Shown here piece by piece: positions 25,388 through 32,764 of a DNA stretch of 64,000 bases. The stretch comes from Weeksellaceae bacterium (GTDB lineage Bacteria > Bacteroidota > Bacteroidia > Flavobacteriales > Weeksellaceae). The notes under the pieces were generated by a model, which worked only from the letters and a program-made list of their open reading frames with translations, was not told the DNA's origin and did no database searches. The stretch's first letter is position 1. Each line of letters starts with the position of its first letter. The position numbers and the translations under genes were made by a program. The DNA lies in NCBI GenBank assembly GCA_949788275.1, contig OX460916.1, positions 2,232,001-2,296,000 on the forward strand, in the 5' to 3' direction.

Positions 25388-25445
25388 ATTTGTAATAAGT
25401 CTAATTAAATTTGCACTATTAAATTAATTTAGACTTATTACAAAT
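25388..25445 (+). promoter_or_regulatory. inverted-repeat operator flanking the promoter of the siderophore receptor
   Basis: Two perfect 17-bp arms (ATTTGTAATAAGTCTAA at 25388-25404 and its complement at 25429-25445) flank a 24-bp spacer. The spacer holds an exact -7 box TAAATTTG (25406-25413). The right arm ends 5 bp before the ATG. Each arm is itself an imperfect palindrome of about 19 bp, as expected of a dimeric repressor site. Given the target gene, a Fur-type iron regulator is a reasonable guess. Confidence 0.75.
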
Positions 25446-25450
25446 ACATC

Positions 25451-27841
25451 ATGAAGACAAATACAACTCTCTTACTAAGTTTACTCGCTTGTAGCATTGC
25501 TTTTGGGCAGGTTAAGCAGTCAATTAATGGACAATTGACGAATGATGACGGACTGGCACTTCCCAATACCAAAATTTCGGTTATAGGAACCAATGTTCAA
25601 ACTGTATCGGATCACCAAGGTAACTTTACGTTGGAAAATCTACCTGCAGGAGACTATACTTTACGTATTACAACAAAAAAAGGTGTTAAAACCTACCCTA
25701 TTCATATCCAAGAAGGTGAGACTATTCACCATATTCAACTAACGCTAGATGGAGACATTAACCAATTAGAAGGCGTTGAAATCTTCGGCGAACGCAACAA
25801 AAAACAACGTGGGATTGAAGCTATTACGCGCTTCCCAATCAATACAAAAGACCAAATCCAATCGATTTCGGTTATTTCAGAAAAATTAATTGAAGATCAA
25901 GGAGCATTAACCATTACAGATGCTGCACGAAATGTACCCGGAGTAACCTTATTTGGTTCTTATGGTGGTAACCGTGAGTCAATGTCTATTCGTGGATTCC
26001 GAGGGACACCAGTTTTAAAGAACGGTGTACGTATGGATTCAGACTTTAGAACAGCTGCAGCCATTTCGGATATGCAAGGTGTCGAATCTATTCAAGTTAT
26101 TCGTGGTTCTGCTGCGATTACACAAGGTGTAGGAAACGACTTAGGCGCTGCCGGTGGAGTAATTAATGTGGTGACCAAAACACCTCGCTTTACAAACGAT
26201 GCCAACATTGGTTTACGTGTTGGTTCTTGGAACCGCATTCGGACGACATTTGATGTGCAACGCGTTGTTACAGAAAACAAGAACTTGGCTTTCCGTTTAA
26301 CAGGAGCTTATCAACGTGGTGATTCTTATCGAGATATGGTTAAAAACGACCGTTTTTACATCAACCCATCGATGACATGGAAAATTGATGACAAAACTGA
26401 AGTGATCTTAGAAATGGATTACCTTAACGATAAAGCAACCCCAGACCGTGGAACTATTAATCTTTCATCAATTCAAGAAGAAAACTTAGTCGATATGGGG
26501 CATAAATTCTTAGGTTTTAAGGATGATGTAGCTAAAATAGAGAACATTACCTATGCCGCTCGTATTAACCGTAAACTAACCGATAAAATCGATGTTCGTG
26601 TAGCCTACTTCAATTCCTTCTATGAAAGTGATCAAACAGCTGCTACTTTATCAACGGTTAAAGGACAAGGTTTTAATATTAGAAGCAGAGGTTTAGGGCG
26701 TTCTTTCCGAGACGACCGTAACTCGACGATTCAAGCCGATATTATGGGAAAAGAATTCAAAGCAGGAATTCTTAAATGGTCTTGGCAAGTAGGATACGAT
26801 TACAGCACATCACGTGTTGATTCTCGATCTGCTACTGGAATAAAAGACTTAGAAAGTCCAATAAACGTTTATAACGAAATTGCGAATCCCAATGCAACCG
26901 ATCTTGATGCTTACAATTTAGAAGCTATGCAGTTAGGCAAATCGAAATTAACCAAAACAAACTTTTACGGGTTTATGACCCAACACCATATTGGTATCAC
27001 CGACTATGTGAAGGTAATTGGAGGTTTACGCTGGTCGTATTCCTTAAACGATCACAAAGATGTACTTGATCCTATGGTTGGTTTAATGCTTAGTCCAACC
27101 AAGAACATTAATGTATTTGGATCTTATACCACCACTTCGAGTTTACGAAATGCTGCTAACCCACTTATCGGCGGAGGAACCGTCGGTACATCGCGTACCA
27201 ACCAATTGGAATTTGGGGTTAAATCGGAATGGTTTAACGACCGTTTACGCGCCAATGTAACCTACTTCGATATGGATAACAAAAACCTATCTTACGAAGT
27301 TCTTGATGCTACAGGAAACCCTCTACCTTCAAGAGTCTACGATTTAGCGGGTAACTTGAAACGCAACGGAGTGGAAGTGGAAGTATCGGGTCGTCCATTA
27401 CCTAACTTACAAGTGATGTTAGGCTATGCTTACCTGGATGCGCGTTATGAAAATTCACCCGCTTACATGGATGAATCACGTCCCATGAATGCACCTTACA
27501 ATACCGCCAATGCATGGGTACAATACAAGTTTCAAAACACCAATAGTTTTGTCGATGGTTTATCGCTATCAGCCGGTGTTTATTATGTAGGCGATCGTCC
27601 AGTGAACGAGTACACCAAAAAGACAGCAATACACAACACAACACCAGGTGAAAAACCGTTCTTAATGCCCGACTATACAACCGTTAACGCACAAGTAGCT
27701 TACGCCTTTAAACGTTTCGACGTTCGTTTATTTATAAATAACATTACAGATCAAATAGGATACAATTCTTACTACCGTGGAGGATATATCAACCAAATTG
27801 ATCCATTCAATATGGCAGGACAAATTGTATACAAGTTTTAA
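25451..27841 (+). CDS. TonB-dependent siderophore receptor
   Basis: This 796-aa outer-membrane receptor has a signal peptide (cut after AFGQ, about residue 19) and a CarboxypepD_reg-like domain (INGQLTNDDGLALPNTKISV, about 25-105). The plug follows (IQSISVISEKLIEDQGALTI, AARNVPGVTLFGSYGGNRES, SIRGFRGTPVLKNGVRMD, VESIQVIRGSAAITQGVGND), then a 22-strand-type barrel ending GGYINQIDPFNMAGQIVYKF. The plug pattern and the operator upstream point to ferric-siderophore uptake; the actual siderophore is unknown. A terminator follows, and then a secreted thioredoxin-like gene. Confidence 0.93.
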   Translation: MKTNTTLLLSLLACSIAFGQVKQSINGQLTNDDGLALPNTKISVIGTNVQTVSDHQGNFTLENLPAGDYTLRITTKKGVKTYPIHIQEGETIHHIQLTLDGDINQLEGVEIFGERNKKQRGIEAITRFPINTKDQIQSISVISEKLIEDQGALTITDAARNVPGVTLFGSYGGNRESMSIRGFRGTPVLKNGVRMDSDFRTAAAISDMQGVESIQVIRGSAAITQGVGNDLGAAGGVINVVTKTPRFTNDANIGLRVGSWNRIRTTFDVQRVVTENKNLAFRLTGAYQRGDSYRDMVKNDRFYINPSMTWKIDDKTEVILEMDYLNDKATPDRGTINLSSIQEENLVDMGHKFLGFKDDVAKIENITYAARINRKLTDKIDVRVAYFNSFYESDQTAATLSTVKGQGFNIRSRGLGRSFRDDRNSTIQADIMGKEFKAGILKWSWQVGYDYSTSRVDSRSATGIKDLESPINVYNEIANPNATDLDAYNLEAMQLGKSKLTKTNFYGFMTQHHIGITDYVKVIGGLRWSYSLNDHKDVLDPMVGLMLSPTKNINVFGSYTTTSSLRNAANPLIGGGTVGTSRTNQLEFGVKSEWFNDRLRANVTYFDMDNKNLSYEVLDATGNPLPSRVYDLAGNLKRNGVEVEVSGRPLPNLQVMLGYAYLDARYENSPAYMDESRPMNAPYNTANAWVQYKFQNTNSFVDGLSLSAGVYYVGDRPVNEYTKKTAIHNTTPGEKPFLMPDYTTVNAQVAYAFKRFDVRLFINNITDQIGYNSYYRGGYINQIDPFNMAGQIVYKF

Positions 27842-27865
27842 CACGCATACACCCTCATTTTTTTT

Positions 27866-27902
27866 AAAAAAAGACCGTTCAGCGAAGACGGTCTTTTTTA
27901 TT
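27866..27902 (+). terminator. terminator after the siderophore receptor
   Basis: AAAAAGACCG pairs with CGGTCTTTTT around an imperfect loop (TTCAGCGAAGA), followed by T-rich sequence. Confidence 0.85.
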
Positions 27903-27939
27903 TTTAGAATATTTTTATAACTTCCACAAAAATATACAC

Positions 27940-28419
27940 ATGAAAAAGCTATTTACGGTGGTTTTATTGGCCTTATGGGCTCAATTTTCGTTTGCACAGT
28001 CAACGGACATAAAACAAATGCCAGAATTTTCTTTTGTTAAAATGCAAGGAGAAGGAATTTTTTCGAGTAAAGATTTAAAGAAAAACAAAAAAACATTGGT
28101 CGTTCTATTTTCACCAGAATGTGTTCACTGTTTATTTGCTATGGAACATTTAAACAATAATTTCGATCTTTTAAACGATTTAAATATTGTCTTGGTTTCT
28201 GAATATGAAAAAGCCGAAGTGACCACATTTATCGAAAAAAATGCGCCCAAGTTTTTAAACAATAAAAATGTTGAAATCTTATTGGATACGGAATATGAAT
28301 TTGGTCCACTTTTTCAACCAACCTCTATTCCTACCTTCTATTTATATGGTAAACAGAACGAATTAATCGCTGTTAAAAAAGGGTCGGTAGAAGTTAATGA
28401 CCTCTTTGGTCTTTTATAA
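27940..28419 (+). CDS. secreted thioredoxin-like protein (CVHC motif)
   Basis: A signal peptide (cut after SFAQ, about residue 20) precedes a TlpA/AhpC-type redoxin domain. It contains TLVVLFSPECVHCLFAMEHL (CxxC about residues 65-68) and the cis-Pro segment FQPTSIPTFYLYGKQNEL. A role in periplasmic disulfide reduction is likely; the partner is unknown. The gene lies downstream of the siderophore receptor but is separated by a terminator, so co-regulation is only partial at most. Length is 159 aa. Confidence 0.8.
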   Translation: MKKLFTVVLLALWAQFSFAQSTDIKQMPEFSFVKMQGEGIFSSKDLKKNKKTLVVLFSPECVHCLFAMEHLNNNFDLLNDLNIVLVSEYEKAEVTTFIEKNAPKFLNNKNVEILLDTEYEFGPLFQPTSIPTFYLYGKQNELIAVKKGSVEVNDLFGLL

Positions 28420-28442
28420 ACAAGCCATCAATTCAATGCTAT

Positions 28443-28467
28443 AAGCTGCCTTTTGGCAGCTTTTTTT
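28443..28467 (+). terminator. terminator after the thioredoxin-like gene
   Basis: AAGCTGCC and GGCAGCTT pair around a TTTT loop, followed by a T-run. Confidence 0.88.
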
Positions 28468-28503
28468 ATTCATACCCAATCATGCGACTTTAGCTGAAAA
28501 AAA

Positions 28504-28553
28504 GCCCGCGCTTTTGTAAACCTTTGGTTTACAAAAGCGCTTGCGGCAGGGAT
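28504..28553 (+). repeat. dispersed structured repeat, copy B, left part (cut by the IS)
   Basis: GCCC is followed by a perfect 15-bp hairpin (GCGCTTTTGTAAACC, loop TTT, complement at 28526-28540), then GCGGCAGGGAT (28543-28553). The last bases are the conserved start of the repeat's left block. The remainder of the block resumes at 29891 beyond the IS, so the element is interrupted. Confidence 0.7.
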
Positions 28554-28624
28554 TTCTATGGTTTCACCAAATTAAAAATGTTTTTTTTTTACGTTTAATG
28601 CTAGTTTGATCTTTTTCTCTTTTA

Positions 28625-29668
28625 TTAACAATGAATAGCCATTTCATTTTGCATTAATTTCGTGCTATATTTATAATCTTTGTCATAAAACCGATTATCT
28701 CTAATACATGCAAATACTCTCAATATTAACTTGTTACGAATAGCATTAATGACCGACATTTTATTTTTTCCTTCTTCCGTTTTTCGTAAATAATATTCAC
28801 GTAAATTCCCTTCACTCCGTATACAAGACATGGCTGCCATATGCAAAAGTGTTTTCATCTGGTGGTTAGCCATTTTAGAAACTTTTGCCTTACTACTTAC
28901 ACTGCTCCCTGACGTATAGCTAAAAGGAACTACTCCTGCGTAACATGCAAATTTTTTAGCTTCCAAAAAAGCTGAAAACTCGTTCGTCATCATAATCATA
29001 TTAGCTGCAGTTACGGGTCCCATTCCGACAACAGAGTTAATAATTTTATATTGATTGAACATTTTTTCGTCCGACTTTATCAATCGGTCTATTTCCCGCT
29101 CAATACGTTTCAGATCAGTCTCCAGTCCATTCAATGTGTTTTCACACAGTGATTTAAGTAGAGCAAGATCTTCCTCGTTTTTATATTCTTTTTCACCTAA
29201 AGCTCCTGATAATTGTTTCTTTAAACTAACCAATTGCTTACGTCTATTAATCAGTTCCTTTAACGTCTTAACTAGTGCTCGTGGTTCTTGATAAGCTTTA
29301 TAATCATCCTTATTTTTATAGGCAAATTGAGCTATTCGTTGAGCATCTACTTTATCGTTTTTACCCCGTTTTAAACCTTGTGATTTTTTGATATGGTTTC
29401 CGTTTTCAAGCCATAAATTAAGGTTCAATAACTGAGCACTATTGATTAAAAATTGAGTATAAACTCCTGTAAATTCAGCACAGACAATGCTCTGACTTAA
29501 ATCTACACCTCTCTTATTTAGGGACTTAAAAAAGGTCTTAAGACTGGTCGGAGTATTATTGATTTGCTCATGAAATAAAAACGAATTCTGTTTATAAATA
29601 GCAATATCTAACGTTTTTTTAGAGATATCAATACCAATGTAATGCGTTACTTTTTCTATATTTGTCAT
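28625..29668 (-). CDS. IS110-family transposase (DEDD/serine recombinase)
   Basis: The 347-aa recombinase is complete. The RuvC-like N-terminal domain carries all four acidic residues: D14 (YIGIDISKK), E65 (IVCAEFTGVY), D105 and D108 (KNDKVDAQRIA). A coiled coil follows (about residues 130-200). The Transposase_20 domain has NSVVGMGPVTAANMIM and FACYAGVVPFSYTSGSSV, whose SG (S253) is the expected catalytic serine. No frameshift or stop is seen, so the enzyme is probably active. In the IS621 branch such enzymes work with a bridge RNA encoded upstream of the gene. Confidence 0.95.
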   Translation of the reverse strand: MTNIEKVTHYIGIDISKKTLDIAIYKQNSFLFHEQINNTPTSLKTFFKSLNKRGVDLSQSIVCAEFTGVYTQFLINSAQLLNLNLWLENGNHIKKSQGLKRGKNDKVDAQRIAQFAYKNKDDYKAYQEPRALVKTLKELINRRKQLVSLKKQLSGALGEKEYKNEEDLALLKSLCENTLNGLETDLKRIEREIDRLIKSDEKMFNQYKIINSVVGMGPVTAANMIMMTNEFSAFLEAKKFACYAGVVPFSYTSGSSVSSKAKVSKMANHQMKTLLHMAAMSCIRSEGNLREYYLRKTEEGKNKMSVINAIRNKLILRVFACIRDNRFYDKDYKYSTKLMQNEMAIHC

Positions 29669-29699
29669 ATCTTTTATGATTAAGATTACATTTTAAACA

Positions 29700-29860
29700 C
29701 TTTCAATTCTCTGATAATAGGTCTTTCCTAAATTTCTATTTGAAGCTTGTTTAAAAAACTAGTAAAGGATTAAATCCCTGCATAAGTCTTAAAACTTGGA
29801 TAGAAGCTAAAAGCGCCTTTACTAGTTGTAATCTTGATTAAACAATACTCTAATTTATTA
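29700..29860 (-). ncRNA. candidate IS110 bridge RNA
   Basis: On the transposase strand a loop is closed by the perfect 11-bp stem ACTAGTAAAGG/CCTTTACTAGT (29826-29816 with 29768-29758). The loop holds GCTTCTATCC (29807-29798), identical to the rebuilt empty target across the insertion point. It also holds GCAGGGAT (29781-29774), complementary to the other half-site on the same strand. A second loop (stem TTCAA/TTGAA) holds ATAGAAAT (29739-29732), identical to the element's far terminus. It also holds AGAGA (29712-29708), complementary to TCTCT of the near terminus. This is the target-loop plus donor-loop plan of IS621-type bridge RNAs. The RNA ends are estimates. Confidence 0.7.
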
Positions 29861-29890
29861 ATCTTTTTTATTTATACAAACCTAAGAGAT

Positions 29891-29977
29891 AGAAGCGGTA
29901 TCCTTTGCGCCTATCGGTTTTTAATTTAGTGCCCTCAACTTCCGCGCAAAGATTTAGCGAATAGCCCGGCGGCCGCC
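29891..29977 (+). repeat. dispersed structured repeat, copy B, right part
   Basis: This is the continuation of copy B after the IS. AGAAGCGGTATCC is followed by the variable stem CTTTGCGC (29903-29910), which pairs with GCGCAAAG (29944-29951). The conserved ATTTAGCGAATAGCCCG and a GC-rich tail (GGCGGCCGCC) follow. Confidence 0.75.
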
Positions 29978-30007
29978 AAAAAAATAATCATGCGAGGTAT
30001 AAAAATT

Positions 30008-30125
30008 AGGGCAGCACCCTACGGGTCGGGCTTTTCGCTTTATCTTTTTTGGAAAAACAAATGTACGACCTTAACAGAAATTGAGGTCCAAAAAAGGATG
30101 CCGCTGCAATCCCTGCTGCGAACTG
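30008..30125 (-). repeat. dispersed structured repeat, copy C
   Basis: Copy C is inverted and tail-to-tail with copy B. On the minus strand GCAGGGATTGCAGCGGCATC leads into the stem CTTTTTTGGA (30096-30087 in complement), which pairs with TCCAAAAAAG. ATAAAGCGAAAAGCCCGACC and the hairpin CCCGTAGGGTG tail follow. The stem sequence differs from copies A, B and D yet stays fully paired. Confidence 0.75.
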
Positions 30126-30166
30126 AGGTGTTAATTTTGAAAATATAATAATTTATTTTTCGGTAC

Positions 30167-30194
30167 TTGCGTTTAAATAAATGCGTTACTTTTG
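30167..30194 (+). promoter_or_regulatory. promoter of the DUF2157 operon
   Basis: TTG (30167-30169), a 17-bp spacer and TACTTTTG (30187-30194) form an exact TAnnTTTG promoter about 40 bp upstream of the start at 30236. Three TGCGTT-type repeats (about every 17-20 bp) surround it. Confidence 0.6.
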
Positions 30195-30235
30195 AGTAAG
30201 TGCGTTTATAGAACGTTTAACGATGAAATCAACCT

Positions 30236-31192
30236 ATGACAAAAATAACAAGAGCCTATATTCACCTCATTCGCCAACATAGTAATTGGTCGAAAGAAGG
30301 GATAGATGAACGTCTTAAAAGAGATGTTTATAACGATAGCGATGCTTGGAAAAGTTTTCTGCAAATCGCGTTAATCACCTTAGGTGTTGGCTTTGCAGTA
30401 GCTGGCGTTATTTTCTTTTTCGCCTATAATTGGGCCGATTTGAATCGTTTCGTAAAATTAGGACTTATTGGTAGTCTTATTTTAATAACCGCTTTGCTGT
30501 CTTTACAACAATCGTTGAATGCATCATTGAGAAAAATTCTTTTAACCGCTTCGGCTATGTTTATTGGGGCCTTATTTGCTGTTTTTGGACAAATCTATCA
30601 GACAGGTGCCAATGCCTATGATTTTTTTATGGCATGGACCATGGGAATACTGATTTGGGTAATTGTTGCTAACTATGCCCCGCTTTGGCTTATGTTTATG
30701 GTTTTAGTGAATACAACCCTTATTTTATATACCCAGCAAGTGGCCCAAGACTGGTCGTTTGTCTTTGTTTGTACCTTACTCTTTTTAGTGAATGCTTTTT
30801 GCTTAATCGCTGGAACCGGGTTAAAAGAACAAGGCATAAAAATAGATTTCCCTCATTGGTTAAGCTATGTTCTCGCCTTAGCCACCATAACGTATAGCAC
30901 AGCGGGGATGGCCTATGGAATTTTTGAACGTTTTGAAAGCAGCCTTCCTTTACTGGTTGTGGTAGCCCTGCTTTTTTATGCCGCTGCAATGTATTTTGCG
31001 CATCAAGAAAAACAGATTTTTTATATTGCGACAGTATCAATAAGTCTTATTGTTCTAGGCTCTTGCCTTTTAATGAAAATAGCGGAAGATGAGGCCATGT
31101 TATTTGGCGTTAGTTTATTTATAATAGCCAGTATTACAGCAGTAATTTGGTATATATCAACTCTTCAAAAACAGTGGAAACATGGAAAATAA
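30236..31192 (+). CDS. DUF2157 membrane protein
   Basis: A short cytosolic N-terminal segment (SNWSKEGIDERLKRDVYNDS, about residues 17-36) precedes about nine or ten membrane helices, starting LQIALITLGVGFAVAGVIFF then AYNWADLNRFVKLGLI, the DUF2157 signature. The 318 residues cover the family's usual length. It heads a three-gene operon with DUF4401 (overlap 11 bp) and a GDYXXLXY protein, a set often found together in Bacteroidota and Proteobacteria. The molecular function is unknown; a membrane complex of the three products is a plausible inference. Confidence 0.88.
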   Translation: MTKITRAYIHLIRQHSNWSKEGIDERLKRDVYNDSDAWKSFLQIALITLGVGFAVAGVIFFFAYNWADLNRFVKLGLIGSLILITALLSLQQSLNASLRKILLTASAMFIGALFAVFGQIYQTGANAYDFFMAWTMGILIWVIVANYAPLWLMFMVLVNTTLILYTQQVAQDWSFVFVCTLLFLVNAFCLIAGTGLKEQGIKIDFPHWLSYVLALATITYSTAGMAYGIFERFESSLPLLVVVALLFYAAAMYFAHQEKQIFYIATVSISLIVLGSCLLMKIAEDEAMLFGVSLFIIASITAVIWYISTLQKQWKHGK

Positions 31193-32255
31193 GTCTGCAA
31201 TTAACTCTTTTTTAGCCGAGATTAAAGAAGCCGAAGGTTCCGATTTTGTGTGCAATGAAGAGGCCTTGATAATGCACCAGAAGACGCTTGATGCGAATCC
31301 AATTGGTCTAGGTATTAAAATTTTATCCATCTTTGGTGGAATAATGGCGTCTTTAGCCTTTATAGGCTTCCTGTTTTTGACAGGTGCTTATGATTCGCCT
31401 ACCTTTATGATCATCCTAGGTGTTTTAGCCGTTAGCACATCGCTTTTTATAAACCGTCGTTTGACAACCCTACTAATTGACACCTTTGGTATTTCACTAT
31501 ACGGAATTGGCTTTATACTGATGGCCATTGGTTTAAGCGAACTCCATGTGGGTGAGTCTGTTATTTGCTTAATTTTTATAGGCATTGGGCTACTCACCCT
31601 CTTTATAACGCAAAAATATGTATTGTCTTTTGTGGTGACCCTCCTTATCAATGGATCATTATTGTCGCTCTTTATGATCAATGACTGGTATTGGGCGTTA
31701 TCAATGTACATGGCAATTCTAATCTTAGGCGTGACGTATTGGATGATGAATGAAGCGCAATTACTTACCGCAAACCAGCGTTTACTACAGTTGTACAACC
31801 CCGTACGAATTGCTTTAATCTTTTGCCTTATACTGGGATTAATCATGGGCGACAAAGGGTTTTGGTCACCTTTTTCGAGACTGAATAATTTAATTGTTAT
31901 GATCACTGTAGCGGTCGCCTTATTCTATATGATTAAACAGTTGATGCCATTATTGGGCGTTAGCCAAAAATCACAACAAGCTGTTATTTATGGCTGTGTG
32001 CTTATTATTCTAGCGGCCACGTATCAAACGCCATCCATTGGCTGCTCTTTATTATTGCTTTTGATGAGTTTTTATGTGAATTATAAGACCGGTTTTGCCA
32101 TTAGTATTATTGCTTTTATCTATTTTATTATTTTATATTATTACGATCTAAACCTTAGTTTACTCCATAAATCGCTTATTTTAATGGGAACCGGAGCTGT
32201 CTTTATTTTCTTATACGTATTAACCCTAAAAAATAACCGCGATGAAAAATTATAA
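31182..32255 (+). CDS. DUF4401 membrane protein
   Basis: This 357-aa polytopic inner-membrane protein has about ten helices after a polar N-terminus. The DUF4401 region includes GLGIKILSIFGGIMASLAFI, GLSELHVGESVICLIFIGIG and INGSLLSLFMINDWYWALSM. The start overlaps the DUF2157 gene by 11 bp and the end overlaps the GDYXXLXY gene by 14 bp, so the three are translated together. No catalytic motif is visible. Its function is unknown. Confidence 0.87.
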   Translation: MENKSAINSFLAEIKEAEGSDFVCNEEALIMHQKTLDANPIGLGIKILSIFGGIMASLAFIGFLFLTGAYDSPTFMIILGVLAVSTSLFINRRLTTLLIDTFGISLYGIGFILMAIGLSELHVGESVICLIFIGIGLLTLFITQKYVLSFVVTLLINGSLLSLFMINDWYWALSMYMAILILGVTYWMMNEAQLLTANQRLLQLYNPVRIALIFCLILGLIMGDKGFWSPFSRLNNLIVMITVAVALFYMIKQLMPLLGVSQKSQQAVIYGCVLIILAATYQTPSIGCSLLLLLMSFYVNYKTGFAISIIAFIYFIILYYYDLNLSLLHKSLILMGTGAVFIFLYVLTLKNNRDEKL

Positions 32256-32727
32256 AACCCTTTTTATCCTTATTAATCTCGTATGTGTTTTGGGTTATTT
32301 TGGGTACAGTGTTCTGCAAAAAGAAACGCTCTCTAAGGAAGGAAAATTGGTGTTATTGGAATTGGCTCCTGTTGATCCCCGGTCGTTAATGCAAGGTGAT
32401 TATATGGATTTACGGTATAAAATAGCAACCGACGCCTCTTCGTATGCCTCTAGCAAACAAGGCTACTGTGTTGTGAAACTGGGTCGAGATCATGTTGCTC
32501 ACTTTGTGCGTTTGCAGCCCGATAAAACACCCTTAAAAGCAGATGAATATCTGATTCAATACAAAGCCAATGACTGGCGCATTAACATTGGAGCAGAATC
32601 TTTTTTCTTCCAAGAAGGACATGGCGAACGCTATGAAAAAGCAACGTATGGTGCCCTACGGATTGACGATCGTGGTAACAGCCTACTGGTTGGGTTGTAT
32701 GATGTAGACCGCAAAGAAATAAAGTAA
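32242..32727 (+). CDS. GDYXXLXY domain protein
   Basis: One N-terminal membrane anchor (about residues 6-25) is followed by a periplasmic domain with the name-giving motif LMQGDYMDLRYKIA (about residues 50-63). GALRIDDRGNSLLVGLYDVD is also typical near the end. The 161 aa match the family. It closes the DUF2157-DUF4401 operon, overlapping the preceding gene by 14 bp and ending on a terminator. Function is unknown; the soluble domain may face the periplasm as part of a complex with the two polytopic proteins. Confidence 0.88.
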   Translation: MKNYKTLFILINLVCVLGYFGYSVLQKETLSKEGKLVLLELAPVDPRSLMQGDYMDLRYKIATDASSYASSKQGYCVVKLGRDHVAHFVRLQPDKTPLKADEYLIQYKANDWRINIGAESFFFQEGHGERYEKATYGALRIDDRGNSLLVGLYDVDRKEIK

Positions 32728-32756
32728 AAAAGCAGCTCTTAGCTGCTTTTTTTTAT
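32726..32756. terminator. terminator after the DUF2157 operon
   Basis: AAAAAAGCAGCT and AGCTGCTTTTTT pair around a CTT loop, followed by more T. It may also serve the convergent GNAT gene. Confidence 0.88.
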
Positions 32757-32764
32757 TGTATTCG

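Larger units (their letters stand above)
28554..29890 (-). mobile_element. IS110-family insertion sequence, intact, about 1.34 kb
   Basis: The borders are deduced from the interrupted repeat. The left flank ends GGCAGGGAT (28553) and the right flank resumes AGAAGCGGTATCC (29891); together they restore the repeat consensus. GAT is found at both junctions (28551-28553 and 29888-29890), which fits an IS110 crossover core such as AT. There are no terminal inverted repeats and no long target duplication, as expected for this family. One transposase gene fills most of it. The longer non-coding end (222 bp, 5' of the gene) carries a candidate bridge RNA, and the short end (71 bp) is 3' of the gene. 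Confidence 0.88.

Noticed and set aside
28508-28540. Rho-independent terminator for the thioredoxin-like gene
   Set aside because: The hairpin has no T-run after it on the plus strand, and a proper terminator is present at 28443-28467; it fits better as the upstream hairpin of repeat copy B.
29669-30235. Missed protein gene in the 567-bp gap
   Set aside because: All frames are short; the interval is explained by the IS non-coding end, two repeat copies and a promoter.
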